This document shows positions 10,125-22,300 of a DNA stretch of 64,000 bases, piece after piece (position 1 is the stretch's first letter; each line of letters opens with the position of its first letter). A program made the position numbers and the translations under genes. The notes below the pieces were generated by a model. That model did no database searches. It worked only from the letters and a program-made list of their open reading frames with translations, and was not told the DNA's origin. The stretch comes from Adiantum capillus-veneris (taxonomy: Eukaryota > Streptophyta > Polypodiopsida > Polypodiales > Pteridaceae), in the NCBI GenBank assembly GCA_014529385.2, contig CM043944.1:178724240-178788239 (forward strand), read 5' to 3'.

Positions 10125-10737
10125 GAGAAAACCATAAAGAGCCTCTGAAAACACCACAAGTGTTTCCAATCCAATCCAAGACCCCCAAGATAAACCACAG
10201 GGGCAAAAAGGGAAGAATCGTAAAAAGAAGATTGGGACGTACCCAAACCCAGTAGACGAGATTGAGCAGGTGAAACAACTAAGAGGTTTAGTGGAGGAGA
10301 CTCAAAGGAAACTAGAACCAGAACCCATGCATGTCAAAATTCATGACACAGTGTTTTCCACGCAAGTTCATCCACCCCACATGAACCATAGACCGTTAGC
10401 CATATCTAGTATCATCCAAGAAGGGAGTGAGGACGGGACATCAAAAAGTGAGCATACACCTTTCTTGTTGGAAAGGATGTTTAACGAAGGAATACCTGAT
10501 CCCATTGAGGAATATGAGATTCCATCCTCACCAGTTCCTAATCAAGGACCTACACCCTGCAAAATGCCAATGAATGTTGCCAAACTAGTGGACTTCATGT
10601 CTTCTGAGGTCTGAACCACGATCATAGCAAAGCTGTATGGAGATCCTGAGTTATTCCTTGTACTTCGAGCATTCCTTAACGGAGAGCTACGAACGGGATT
10701 ACCACAGTTTGCGTAACCAAATAGGCCTGACTCGATT
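10125..10737 (+). pseudogene. polyprotein linker, broken
   Basis: The segment 10270-10614 reads as an open linker (for example FLLERMFNEGIPDPIEEYEI), flanked by stops. The following stretch to 10737 still codes for protease-flanking peptide in pieces. No domain recognised. Confidence 0.5.
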
Positions 10738-11601
10738 ATGATTGATGAGGAAAATCATGTGCAATCACTTGACTTAGATGGACACGAGTCTGTGATCGAG
10801 GTACCCATTAACGAATTAGGGCAGTATTTTGAAGGCGACGAGTCTAATGCGACCCTACCCATCACTACCAAGGGATTAACTATAAAGGGAATTCTTGATG
10901 GTGGTGCAGGAGTTAGCATCGTTACAAAAGATTGTTGGGAATCCATGGGAAAACCCCGCCTCAGTGTTACTAACATTGTGGTAAAGATGGCAAATGGTAC
11001 CATAGCCAAACCTATGGGGATACTCAAGGATCTTAAGATCAAAGTTCTAGGACACAAGGTACAACATACATTCATTGTAATGGATTTCTCTAAACACCTT
11101 ATGTCATATGAAATGATTTTAGGACGACCATTCATGAGGGAAGCACAAATGGTTCATGATTGGTCTAAAAATCATGTCTATTTGCAATTCCAAGACTCTG
11201 TCCTTAGAGTGGATTTGGTGACTGGTAAGGTACACCCCTTAGGGAGTAAAACCATTATTGATCATCGCTCTGACACCACAGTTCACTCGGCCCCACTACA
11301 ATATTGTTACACTTGTAAGAAGGATACATACATTGGCCAAGATTCTCCTTATATGGATATCCTACATGGGATGACTGAGTCGGACAATGTGGATTGGGTC
11401 CACCTAGCAGCAACCATAGACACTTGGGGAAATAGGGGGACGACCGGGGTAACACCTGAGGGGGATGAAATGCCTGTACCCTTAAATATGCTACAAGTAA
11501 TGCATATCGCTTCCGACAAGACTCATCCTAATGTAGCGAAGAAAACATACAAGTGGGTCCCTAAAGCTTCTTTAGTGACCATAGCTAGTGCTAAAAAATA
11601 G
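10738..11601 (+). CDS. retropepsin-like aspartic protease 2
   Basis: 287 residues. It has a lead-in with the polyprotein-typical VIEVPINELGQYFEG and NATLPITTKGL, then the strand IKGILDGGAGVSIVTKDCW (catalytic D-G-G-A), the flap region VVKMANGTIAKPMGIL, and the closing MILGRPFMREAQMVHDW. It differs clearly from protease 1 in the same element and resembles the protease at 50135-51003 of the giant gypsy element (NTTLPV, ILGRPFM). The downstream part (residues about 170-287) ends in YKWVPKASLV, the first of a set of W-V-P-K motifs that continue into the next frame. Confidence 0.8.
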   Translation: MIDEENHVQSLDLDGHESVIEVPINELGQYFEGDESNATLPITTKGLTIKGILDGGAGVSIVTKDCWESMGKPRLSVTNIVVKMANGTIAKPMGILKDLKIKVLGHKVQHTFIVMDFSKHLMSYEMILGRPFMREAQMVHDWSKNHVYLQFQDSVLRVDLVTGKVHPLGSKTIIDHRSDTTVHSAPLQYCYTCKKDTYIGQDSPYMDILHGMTESDNVDWVHLAATIDTWGNRGTTGVTPEGDEMPVPLNMLQVMHIASDKTHPNVAKKTYKWVPKASLVTIASAKK

Positions 11602-12189
11602 AAGCCTTGTAAGAAACGTACCACTCACTCCAAGAAAAGTAAGAAAATGTTGCGATGCATCCCTAAATGACTATTGGAAGTCCAAGGCTACTATCAAGGA
11701 AATGATCAAATCTGGGTGCCAAAACGTAGATTGTGCTCTTACCTATCACCTGACCCAAGTGAGCCCAATCCCGTAGCTCCAAAACGAATCAATGATCATG
11801 GAAAGAAAAAAATCACAGAATGCTACACACCCGCTCCCGAGCTAGTTTGGGTACCAAAGAAAGAACGATTTGTTCCACCTAGCTCAGGAAGGGGGGAGTC
11901 CCATGAAGCTTCTAGCTCCTCATGTAATACATCCATAGAGGTAAAAGATTCTACACAGCCTCCATCTATAGTAGTGGACCTCCATGAAGCTACCAAAGAA
12001 TCCACACCTCCCAGTGTTCAAGAATCACCTGATGAACCACTTCAAGTTCGATCCTGGGAGAGTACCTTACCACCCTTGCAACTTGACGAGGCACCTAGGG
12101 TAATAGAAAACTACTGGCAAAAATCCTCACCTATTACCAACTGGAAAAATTGGTTTCAAAGGGTGACAAGCTCATTTCAAACGGTATGA
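11602..12189 (+). CDS. W-V-P-K repeat tail
   Basis: The main frame runs 11674-12189. It contains IWVPKRRLCSYL and VWVPKKERFVPP, which with YKWVPKASLV upstream make three spaced W-V-P-K peptides, followed by an acidic, Ser/Pro-rich tail ending in a Trp-rich patch (ENYWQKSSPITNWKNWF). A related set of W-x-x-K peptides follows the accessory retropepsin at 32739-33470. The function is unknown. A frameshift near 11600-11670 separates it from protease 2. Confidence 0.55.
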
Positions 12190-13800
12190 TCTACCCAGGA
12201 AGGAGGGAGTGTTTGTGGACATCCATTATTCACTTGCTTCCCTCTCAACCTTTCTCCCTGACCTCTATACCTCCCAATCTTAGGGAATGTACATATAAAG
12301 CTTTATACTCACAAAAAAAAAAAGAGCAAGAGCAATTAGCAAACGAGTATGCACATTAAAAGTCAAAACATTGACTCAGACCTACACATGTCACATCTGG
12401 TACAGTGAAACAGAAACCTATGCCATAAAACACCTTTGATCCTCATCACTTGAGTGATGGAGGGTAGGTAAGATTAGTACGATAGGAGTGTTTCTGTTTT
12501 AGAGTTGAGAGATTAGCGAAGTTCTCTTTTCCCACTAATGTGCCTCCTGGAGGTATTCCTTTTGTTTCCTAGTGTGTACAGGAGCGTGTTGCTATTGATA
12601 GGATTTGGACCTTCATGGAACCTTTCTCTCGTTCACACTTCAAATCAAGCGCGACCATCAACACAAACAGGTGTTTTATGTACATTAGCATTGCCCTTAT
12701 CTTTTTGCATCCATATTTGTCTGCTTTGATTGTGATTGGTAGCATAATATTCAGCGCATTTGCTTAGTATCAAACATTTAATTCAATGTAATGTTTTGTC
12801 ATAATCAGTTGTCTAGGTTTAAAACTCAAGCAGTTCGACTAAGCTAGTTTGACCAAGCTAGGTATTAGAAATCTTCTCTTAATACCATGGGGAATGCCTT
12901 CCTAATAAGCAATGGTTACTTAGGTTCTTAATCCGATTTAGGCAGCATTGTGTGAAATGTACTAGGGCTTTCTAGTGGGCTTAACCCTATCGACCTTTAG
13001 CTTAAGTATTATAAAGGGAGTTTACTAATGTGATGAGCCTGGGGAGGGTAACAGTGTTATATGACCCCCCAAAGTTACAAAATTAAAATGCTGAAAATGA
13101 ACAAACAAAAAATCAAAGTGCCACAATGTAAAATTTTAAGCTGGAAGAGAAATCCCTGCTTAAATTGGTACTTCACTCACATGTATCGCCTATGGTACTA
13201 GAGCCCTAGAGGTTCCCAGTGTGGGCGCTTTTCCTTGAAAAGCAAAAAACCCAAGGCATACAAAATAAGCACACACATCATAATTGAATCAATGTGAAAA
13301 GACTTTGGGGGGTCAAAGAAAAAGTAATCAGTCAGGCGATGATTTCATGAGAAATTCCTTTTATGGTAGCTTAACTACAAAGTCTTCTAGATATAGCCTC
13401 TAGTCAGCCCTTGAACATGAATACTTGGCTCTCGCGATTAAACAACTTAATTGACCACAGATAATTAAGAAGCTTACCCATGGTATTAATATTCGATCTC
13501 TAGTGCCTTTCGACCGTCAAATTAGCGACCCTAGACTTGTTTATTTTTTTACCTTTACATCTGTTTATGCATTTGATTACATTGCAATTTAATGTTCATT
13601 GCTAACAAATTGTTTGAAATTCTTTTACCAATCAATTGGTCTACCTAAAACTACATATGCTTTTTAAGAGAATGCAATTACTGTGCCAATGTTGTTTGAT
13701 TTTGCAGTGACTGAAGAAGGCTAAGGACAATCATCTCAAATGCTCTTCCACCTCGACGAACGAGCTTCAACTCAATAGCTTCCGAGGACGGAATCTACAT
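12190..13800 (+). other. 3' non-coding region of the gypsy element
   Basis: About 1.6 kb with many stops in all frames and no pol motif. In an autonomous relative this interval or the preceding one would hold RT and integrase. I see only AT-rich non-coding DNA. Confidence 0.6.
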
Positions 13801-13814
13801 CAGGAAGGGGGGCA
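13801..13814 (+). other. polypurine tract
   Basis: CAGGAAGGGGGGCA directly before the TGTTAACC start of the 3' LTR. Confidence 0.8.
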
Positions 13815-14129
13815 TGTTAACCCTCACCGCTAACGGACACCCCATCACCTACGACGGACGTGTATTATGTATTTGGTAGAGTCAGGTACCGGGCTTGTCG
13901 GACCAATAGGAAAAGGGTAAGAGTGATCGCCGATGAGAGGCGCACTCTAACTGGGACATTCAAGGGATTAGTTGGCTAAGCATGGGCGCCCAAGTGTGAA
14001 TGGGGTGAGCTCATATAAAAGCCAACTAAACCTAAAATTCACTCATTCTCTCATTTGTGCAATAGAAGAGTGCTCTTGCTCCATCTCCATCTTCTTCTTC
14101 TTCACCTTCTCGTGTGTGTGTGTGTGAGC

Positions 14130-14209
<80 letters not shown>

Positions 14210-14447
14210 GAGCAATTGAGCATTACGACGGCACGGCAGCGATGAGGCGGTTGAGCGTGGCGTAGCGGCGTCTCCTTCTTCTTCGCAGCGAGGAATCCTC
14301 TACGGCAGGAGCATAAGGCGGTGAGTGACACACCATTGCCCTCTTTGAGCTTACTAGTTAAACTAGTTGTGTGCTTGGAGCCGTCTGCGGCTCGCACACG
14401 GTGCATTGGCAAGTCCCTTGCTTCGACAGTGCGGCAAGGAGCGGACA
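13815..14447 (+). repeat. 3' LTR, 633 bp
   Basis: Starts TGTTAACCCTCACC and ends GAGCGGACA. It contains a likely TATA box (CATATAAAAGCC, about 14012-14023) and, just downstream in the presumed transcribed part, a (GA)n tract at about 14128-14206. The last ~95 bases equal the 5' LTR remnant at 5318-5412; the rest has no counterpart upstream. Confidence 0.82.
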
Positions 14448-15210
14448 ACGAGCTACTATGTTCAATGCCATTTCAAGCTTCTCCACAACGAGGTTGCAAC
14501 CAACATATTTTGTAGAGCTACAACCGACATATTATGTAGCCCTGCAACCTGTGTATCCCACCCCCACAACTTACGCATCCAGATACTCAGTTTTGACACC
14601 ATTGCAAACTACAAGAAAGTAATCATAGCCACAACTCCTCCCTCTAACCAACCCACAACCTCTGGTCCTCCCAACCCTATAACCTGCACACCCTCCTGCC
14701 AGCAACCTACACACTATGAGCTACTATGTTAGATGCCATTTCAAGCTTGTCCACAACGAGGCTGCAACCAGCATATTCCGTAGCCCTACAACCTGTGTAT
14801 CCCACCCCCACAGCTTACTCATCCGAGCTGCTCAATTTTGACACCGTCCCAAACTACAAGAAAGTCACCATAGACACAACTCTGCCCTCTAACCAACCCA
14901 CAACCTGTGGTCCCCGCAACCCTATAACCTGCACATCCTGTTGCCAACAACCTGCACACTATGAGCTACTATGTTTGATTCCATTTCAAGCTTCTCCACA
15001 ACGAGGCTGCAACCAACATATTCCGTAGCCCTGCAACCTGTGTATCCCACCCATAGCTTACGCATCCGAGTTGCTCAATTTTGACACCGTCCGGAACTAC
15101 AAGAAAGTAGCCATAGCCACTTGGGCCTCATCTTGAGGAAAACTCTGTTTTGCTAGGATTGTGGAAACACCCACAAAGATGGACAACATCACACATCTTC
15201 AAATCTGGAC
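14448..15210 (+). mobile_element. 5' monomers and ORF1 start of a second ORF1-only non-LTR copy
   Basis: Three imperfect tandem units of about 245-268 bp, each beginning GAGCTACTATGTT (14450, 14718, 14962) and carrying CACAACGAGG and CCCTGCAACCTGTGTATCCC. They are followed by a segment (15110-15195) matching 4110-4205, including the ORF1 ATG (here 15179). Tandem 5' monomers with promoter activity are known from some L1 families, so these may be the promoter of the family. The copy breaks off a few codons into ORF1 and runs into a (GA)n tract. Confidence 0.6.
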
Positions 15211-15269
15211 AAAAAACGAGGCATTAACAGTATTGCTAGTGCCTTTTTTGAAAAAAGAAGAAGAAGAGA

Positions 15270-15532
<263 letters not shown>

Positions 15533-15534
15533 AT

Positions 15535-15546
15535 TGGTATCAGAGC
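15535..15546 (+). other. copia primer binding site, initiator tRNA-Met
   Basis: TGGTATCAGAGC, the standard plant Ty1/copia PBS complementary to the 3' end of initiator tRNA-Met. Confidence 0.92.
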
Positions 15547-15918
15547 AGATTGCATTCTCCTGAGCTTAGTTGCTAGTAGCTCCAGCACATGCTTGCTCAC
15601 TTTCTCAAATTTTTGTGAGCTTTGGCAAGTGTTAGCAGGTCAACAAATATTTTAGGAAAGCTCGAGGAGCTTGGTTTACTTAGAATTTTCATTTGGGCTC
15701 ATTCAAGCCTTCGTTTCCACTACATGCAATATTGCACATGCTATGTCGTCATTTTGTGCAAAATTTTTGTCAGTGCCATTTTTTGCATAACAAGTTGTTT
15801 GCAGTCTTCTACAAATTGTGTTATATAGCATGTCTTGTTCTCACCTTGTTTCTCCTCTTTTTGGGAAGTTTTCACATCAGGTGCAACATTTGCCATTGCT
15901 AACAACAACACAGATGTG

Positions 15919-16760
15919 TTCAAGATGTTTGCTACTGAGGATAGACTGGATGGCGAAAATTATTCTGTGTGGGATTATATGATGCAACATGTCCTTGTGT
16001 CAAAGGGCATTTGGAATATTGGGCAGGGCATTGATATACATCCTGGTTCTGAGAATGTAGGTGATGTTGAGAATGTTGCAGGTTTTGGTGGCAGGATTGC
16101 TACTACCAGAGCTATTTTTCCTACAACTGACCAAACTCGTTGGGATGTAAAAGATGCATAGGCTCATGCCTTGATTGTATTGTCTGTGAAGTGCACTATT
16201 ATTCCTCATATTGTTCAACAAAAACTACAAAACAGGCGTGGGATATTCTAGCTGGTCTTTATGCAATTCACAATGAGACAAAAATAGCATTGCTGTGTAA
16301 AGAGATGGATGTCTCAAGGATATAAATGAGCAACTTATTTCTGCAGGCGAAGTCATTTCTGACAATTCCCTTATGCAAACTATTCTTAGTGGTCTCCCAA
16401 ATTCTTACCAGACTGTTGCTAGTACTTGGAGACTTATGAGCCGAGGAAATAAAAAAGTTGTCAAGTTTGATGGATTATGCACATTGCTACAAGAGTCACT
16501 TTCTAGAAAAAACAAGACTAGACAGCGTGCATTTGAACTTGCCTTTATTGCTGCTCAAAGAAAAGGTGGTAACAGCAATTAGCCACTTCTCATGGTTCTT
16601 CTGTAAGTGGAAAATCACCCATTCCCATTGCTTTTGATGACATCAACCCCTCTAGGAATTCTGGTGATAAGGGAAAAAATAAGATGCATTTCCATTATTG
16701 TAAAGCTAATGATCACTTGATCAAGAAATGCCCAAAATTGAAAACAAAAGAGGCTAAGAA
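15919..16760 (+). pseudogene. copia gag
   Basis: DRLDGENYSVWDYMMQHVLV is the hallmark start of copia Gag. After a stop near 16160 the reading continues in other frames (KQAWDILAGLYAIHNETKIA; TILSGLPNSYQTV). The zinc knuckle near 16690-16730 (HYCKANDHLIKKC) has lost its first Cys. Not functional. Confidence 0.82.
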
Positions 16761-16877
16761 GAAAGAGATTGGATCATACAGGGTCCAATACAAATGCATC
16801 TATTGTCGAGTGTTCTCTGAAAGGAGATTCTGATGTTGATGTAGATGCAGAGTGGGCTTTTAGGGTAGAGTGTACTC

Positions 16878-17297
16878 ATGATCCTGTTGTCTATGATGCA
16901 TGCATGCCATTTGCTACAAATTCATGTGTGGTATTTTGATAGTGGTGCTACAAAGCACATTACCTCACATTGTGTTTTGTTTACCTCTCTTGAGTCTGTC
17001 CCTCATGGGAATTCAGTCACTTGTGCCAACAATACCTCTTATTCGGTTCAGAGAGTTGGAAAGATTGTGCTTGCTGTTGAAAATGATGGTACTTTCACAC
17101 TTGTTGATGCATTGTATGTACCTAGGATCAAGAAGAATCTTTTGTCTGTATCTGCACGTGCTAGACCTGGTCTTGTAGTCAAATTTGTGAATGAAAGATG
17201 TACAATGCATGATCTCAATTTTGGTGATGAGATTGTTGCATGTGGCATTTTATGCCATGGGTTGTATAAGCTCACTTTGTATGACAAGTGTGGGTAG
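16878..17297 (+). pseudogene. copia protease and pre-integrase domain
   Basis: WYFDSGATKHITSHCVLF carries the D-S-G-A active site. ALYVPRIKKNLLSVSA and the pre-integrase region up to HGLYKLTLYDK follow. The frame is open for 139 residues but isolated by flanking stops. Confidence 0.82.
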
Positions 17298-17900
17298 AAT
17301 TTTGCAAATGATATTGTGGATTCTAAGGCTATTTCAAACGCAGAACTTTGGCATGCATGTTTTGGGCATCTAAATTTTGCCAGTTTGTTGTGTTTGCAAA
17401 AATTTGATATGGTTGCTTCTTTGCCACCTCTTGAAGCACGTGTCAAATATGTTTGGTAAGGCTGTATTTTGAGCGAGATGAAGCGTTCAAAGTTTCCAAA
17501 GGATGGTTCATCAATTAGGGCCACATGTAGGTTGCAACTTGTGCATAGTGATGTTTGTGGGCTCATGCAAACTCCATCCTTGGGAAATCACCTGTACTTT
17601 GTGACTTTCATTGATGATTACTCCAAGCATGCATGGGTATATCCTCTTAAAGAAAAGTCCACAGTGTTTATGTACTTCAAACAATTTCTTGCCATGGCTA
17701 AAAATGTCTTGAAATGTACCATACTACCCTCCATTTAAATCGAGGAGGGGAGACTATATGTCTCATAGATTTTAATGCATTTTTGGCAAGTCGTGGGATA
17801 AAACACCAATGTACAATGCTGTATACACCTCAAAAAAATGGTGTTGCTAAGAGGAAAATTAGATTTCTTACGGAAATGGAATGATGTATAGTCAAAAGCC
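17298..17900 (+). pseudogene. copia integrase
   Basis: ELWHACFGHLNFASLL (zinc-binding His), then LQLVHSDVCGLMQTPS (first catalytic Asp) and YFVTFIDDYSKHAWVYPL, then QKNGVAKRK in another frame (the position of the Glu motif, where E is usual). Several stops and a deletion. Confidence 0.8.
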
Positions 17901-18579
17901 AAGCTTTATTACATTTATTTTGTCTTGAGTCTAATATGTATGTCACTTATGTACTTAGTAGGTGTTCTACAAAAGCTTTGCAGTCTATGAATCCATATGA
18001 AGCATGTCATGATAGAAAGCCTTCTATTAGCACATGCATGTTTTGGTTGTTTGGCATATGGTTTCGTGCCACAAATGCAACACAAAAAATAAGATGATAA
18101 GGCTGTCAAATGTATTTTTGTTGGTTATAGTGCTAAAAACAGAGGTTACAGGAGGATGTATCATCCACAAACAAAGAGTATCTTGGTCTCACAAGATGTT
18201 GTGTTCGTGAAAAACTTTGTTCAACCCTTGATGTATGTACTAAAGTCATTAATGTAATCTCACATGACATTTATGACACTTTGTTACCTCTTTTTAGTGG
18301 TTGAAGTTTTAATGTAAATTCAAATGAGGAAAATTTACAGCCTATGGGGGTTTCTAAAGATGTTACAAATCAGCCTAGTATTGATGTAGATATACATGAT
18401 GTGTACTTGATGAGGAAAGAGTGGAGAATTAGCAGGCTAGAGGTGTTCCAAAATGACTGATGCATACTTTGCGTGACAGTAATTGGATGCACCTTTGTCT
18501 AGTCCTACTCATTCAAGTTATCACCATGCATCTTATGCATTAGATTGCTATGCTTTGGCTGTCTAGCTTATGTAATGTT

Positions 18580-18800
18580 GAGGAACCTCTATCTTTTGAT
18601 GAAGCACAAAATTTAAAAAATTGGATGGCTACCATGCAATCAGAATATGATGCACTCTTAGAAAATGACACATGAAATTTATGTGATTTGCCTCCTGGAA
18701 AAAAGGCCATTTGTACAAGTGGGTTTACAAGTTGAAATACAAGCCAGATGGTGAGGTGATCGCTGTAAGGCTCAAATTTTGCAAAGGGTTATGCACGTGT
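18580..18800 (+). pseudogene. copia reverse transcriptase, N-terminal remnant
   Basis: Pieces such as WMATMQSEYDALLEN and KWVYKLKYKPDGEV match the start of copia RT. The palm with YVDD is missing. Confidence 0.75.
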
Positions 18801-18829
18801 CACAAGTCTCCTCATCCCTCATAGGCATT

Positions 18830-19340
18830 ACTTGTTTTGTAGACTGCTCATCTAGCTCCACCATCATTAATCTAGCATGATATAATTTAATACGCAATCA
18901 ATTTACCCTTGACTTATGTAGAATCCCGTCCAGGTTAGCCAGTTGATATGTACCATTCGAAAAACACTCAACTACCTTGAAAGGGCCTTCCCACTTAATT
19001 TGAAACTTCTTTTGGAATGTTTTGTCTAGCTTACTCTTATAGCACAAAACCAAGTCATGTTTCATTTATCTTTTCTAAAGCCTTATCTTGCATATGCCCA
19101 TAATGTTCCAATGCGCTCATCCTATCCACCTGAACCTCTTGTAATTGTAAGAGCCTCTCTTTGAATGCATCAGTGGACTACCCAAGCAACTTTTCTAACA
19201 TCTTGACCGTAGGCAGCTCTACTTCCGTAGGTAATAGTGCTTTATTTCCATATAGCAAATGAAATGGAGTATACCCTATACCTGTCTTTATCGAAGAAGG
19301 GTAAGCCCATAATGCACTAGTCAATTCCAAATCCCAATTC
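18830..19340 (-). pseudogene. Ty3/gypsy integrase C-terminal fragment
   Basis: Read on the minus strand, 19330-18840 gives WAYPSSIKTGIGYTPFHLLY, then a helical stretch (LQEVQVDRMSALEHYGHMQ), then IKWEGPFKVVECFSNGTYQL (GPY/F module). This is the distal integrase of a gypsy element in the opposite orientation to the copia element. Its upstream part is cut at 19342 by DNA-transposon copy 2. Confidence 0.78.
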
Positions 19341-19342
19341 CG

Positions 19343-22300
19343 TTAGGAAATTTGGACTCATTTTTGGGCCCTCGAAGAAGTGCCACGTCGGCTTAGAGAG
19401 AGAAAATGAAAATGTTAAATTGTGGATTTTATGTGATACTTTTCTGTACCAGCAAAAAGCCAAAATGACATTCTTTGTTATGTAGCCACCGTCTTTATCA
19501 TTCTTATTCTTCGTTCTCTTGTCAAGAATCCAACTGACCGTATGACTAATGATTTGAAATGCCAACTTACAGGCATTCCCTCCAAAAACATAATCCCCAC
19601 GAACTCTATCAACTCTAAACTTGAGAATATGGTCTTACCTCCCAAAACCTGAGATATTTCATGAGTTTTGAGTGTCCGTCTTTTTCTCTATCAGCTCTAG
19701 AAATGGAGAACGCTTCTTTGCTGATGAAAACACCAAGTTGAACTTGAAATCCTCAGCCCCTTCATCTTTAACACTTACCCAAAGAAAGAACACACATCAT
19801 CTTCATATTGATGTATTGCAAGAGTACGCACCATTGCAGAAACGTAGGAGGGAGTCTTTCTTATCTCAACAGGAGAAAGAACTTAGAAGGACAAACAAGG
19901 AACATAATTTGGATTTGTGGACCGATGGGTCTATTTATCCAAAGGATCCTACGTTAAATGCACCACCTCCCTTTGCTAATATCACTAACCTATTACATTT
20001 CATAGGCGATGGCAAGGATGGGCTATTGGGATACACCAAACATTTTGAAATGAGAGGATTGAATGCAGAAAGTAAAAGAAACTTCTTGGAGATGGAGAAC
20101 ATGCAGTTGAAGAAACTTAATGAAGCATGCTCCCAAAAGATTTCATCAAACAAAGAGACAATCCAAGGCCTTGAGAAGAAGATCACAAGTTTGCGAGAGA
20201 AAGATACCGTGCTTGGTAGTCAAAAAAGAAAACAAGATCTGTGAAACATTGAGAATATGAAGATTGGTAGTGGTGGCCTGAAAAAACGAATATGAGCTTT
20301 AAGGTAATTCAAAGTTTGTTTCTTCTTTTGTATCTTCAATGTGCTTCACTAAGAAATGGATATACTTTCCTATACATGATCATAATGCATGATGCTTTCT
20401 TGGCAGGTCTTTATTGCATCCAAACTCAAACGGTGCAGGCTTCAATGCCATACTGCATTATAGCCGTCTAGTTCCAAAAGAAGTAGTTGAAGAGATGATA
20501 GCTCAGAAAAAATTTTGTAAGTTGAAAGGGAGGCTCCTTACCTCCTTCATGAACGAGAATCAGTTGGAACCAATGGAAGTGCAAGCAATACTTGATGAGA
20601 GTGGTATCTCGCAGATGGGATACAGGGCACTCTTCAAAGAATTAGCTAAAAAGTCTCAAAATATACTATGAAGAGGATCATTGCTGCCAAAGCCATCACA
20701 TGTAAAGGCTGCTCTCCGGCAAGTAAACAATGAGGTGTTTGAGAAACTTGGGTCACCATTCCATATATAAGCAACATTCTTAGGCAAGTGCGGCAGAGAG
20801 GTACAATTTAACGAGCACAACAACCTCTTCGTTGATCTTGAAGCATTGCAAAGGTATGCAGTTCACTTCTTTGACATCAGTCTAGAGGAGTGCGGTGGGA
20901 TTCTCAAGTTTATTTTGAAGCTTGACAAGTGCGAGGTCTTGGAGAACAAGTAGTTGGAGAGAGTCACTATTACCCTCATGAACAGAGCTCTGGATCCATC
21001 AATAACGAAAGACGATCCACGATACTTCAGCGTGCAATCCGAAAACAACATTCTAACTCTAGGATCATCTCAAGTATACTTTGTTCACTCTATAATAACA
21101 ATAATATTGATTATTTGGTTGTTGATTTTGTGTTTCTGTTTTCCTCTGCAAGTTGATAAGGAAAATTTTGAAATCCTCGATTGGGTTTTTAGTCAAACCC
21201 AAATTCATTCTATCATCTATGAACAAAGAAATGGAACCGTTGTTTCAGTGGAAGGATTTGGTGGCTATACAGTGGAATGGTACATGGTAGGTGACCTAAA
21301 TATTCTTAAGTGTATGTACAACATAACACACGGAGAAGCTATGGAAAATCCATGCTTATATTGCATGGCTGATGCACAATCTCTTGAGAGTTTGCAATGG
21401 AATGGAGCTCCGATAGACATCGTCAAGATAAAACTTTTAGACCAATGCTTGATATTCCTCTGAGTAGAGTTCACGTTTGTACATTTCATGCACTCTGTCG
21501 AATAACTGAAAAGGTGGTTCATTTGTACATATGCTTTGCATGGAAATTAAAGCCAGAGAGTGAGTCAAAAAGAGTGATCAAAGCATTAGAGGGAGTGCTC
21601 TCAGACATTGGTTTGCATGGAGGCAATGTCAAAATCAAAGAGGACGCTAAGATGTCTCAAAGTCGTTCCAAGGTACCTAGGAAAACATTGATAGGTGGCG
21701 TGAAGGCAAGAAGGTTTCTTGGGTTTAGCCTCAAAGATTCAGATAGAGAAGAAAGGAAAAACCTGCTCAACAAATGGAAATAGCTACATAAAGTGGTTAA
21801 AGAAAATGCTAGTGGTGGGGCAATCTAGAATCACAAGGTGAACGTGTGGAAATCACTAGATAAAAGTTTCCACTATATTGAGCAGCATTCTTGGGACCAA
21901 AGTAAGCTCACATCATTTCGAGCAGCCTTGCTAGATTGGAAGAAGGCTTACATTACAGAGTGGGGTGGGCAACATATCACACATTACATGGTGGGTTAGC
22001 ATTCAATGTATACAAAATAAAATTTTAAATTGTACTCTACTGACCATTTTGTTTTATTTCCATGCACCATATATTGTTCAACCAGGGTCCATATTTCGCC
22101 AAGACATACGGCTCACTATCAATATGGTCCACACAAGGCATGGAAAAAACCCACTACATGACAAGAACAGGTTATTTTAAGCACACTAGACATGGGGGAG
22201 GAAAGGATAAGGCCAATAGCCTATTAGAGTTACACCAATGGACTTATAGATGACTAAGTCATAGAGCAAGGCAGAAGGAGCTTCTTAAGAGTTCAAGAAT

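Larger units (their letters stand above)
5318..14447 (+). mobile_element. non-autonomous Ty3/gypsy element with gag and two retropepsins, no RT or integrase
   Basis: Bounded by a 95-bp 5' LTR remnant (5318-5412) and a 633-bp 3' LTR (13815-14447) that share their last ~95 bases. Primer site at 5417-5434, polypurine tract at 13801-13814. Coding order: leader ORF, retropepsin 1, gag, CCHC region, linker, retropepsin 2, W-V-P-K tail. No reverse transcriptase, RNase H or integrase motif is seen between 12190 and 13800. It would need enzymes from another element. Several frames are joined only through shifts or stops, so this copy is decayed. Confidence 0.8.
15533..18830 (+). mobile_element. decayed Ty1/copia retrotransposon, 3' truncated
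   Basis: Copia order gag, protease, integrase, RT is visible, but every domain is broken by stops and deletions. RT stops soon after its first motifs (KWVYKLKYKPDGEV at about 18715). No 3' LTR is present; from about 18830 the sequence switches to a minus-strand gypsy fragment. Confidence 0.85.

Noticed and set aside
14032-14448. 138-residue minus-strand ORF over the LTR
   Set aside because: Half of it is the (GA)n tract; it lies antisense in an LTR.
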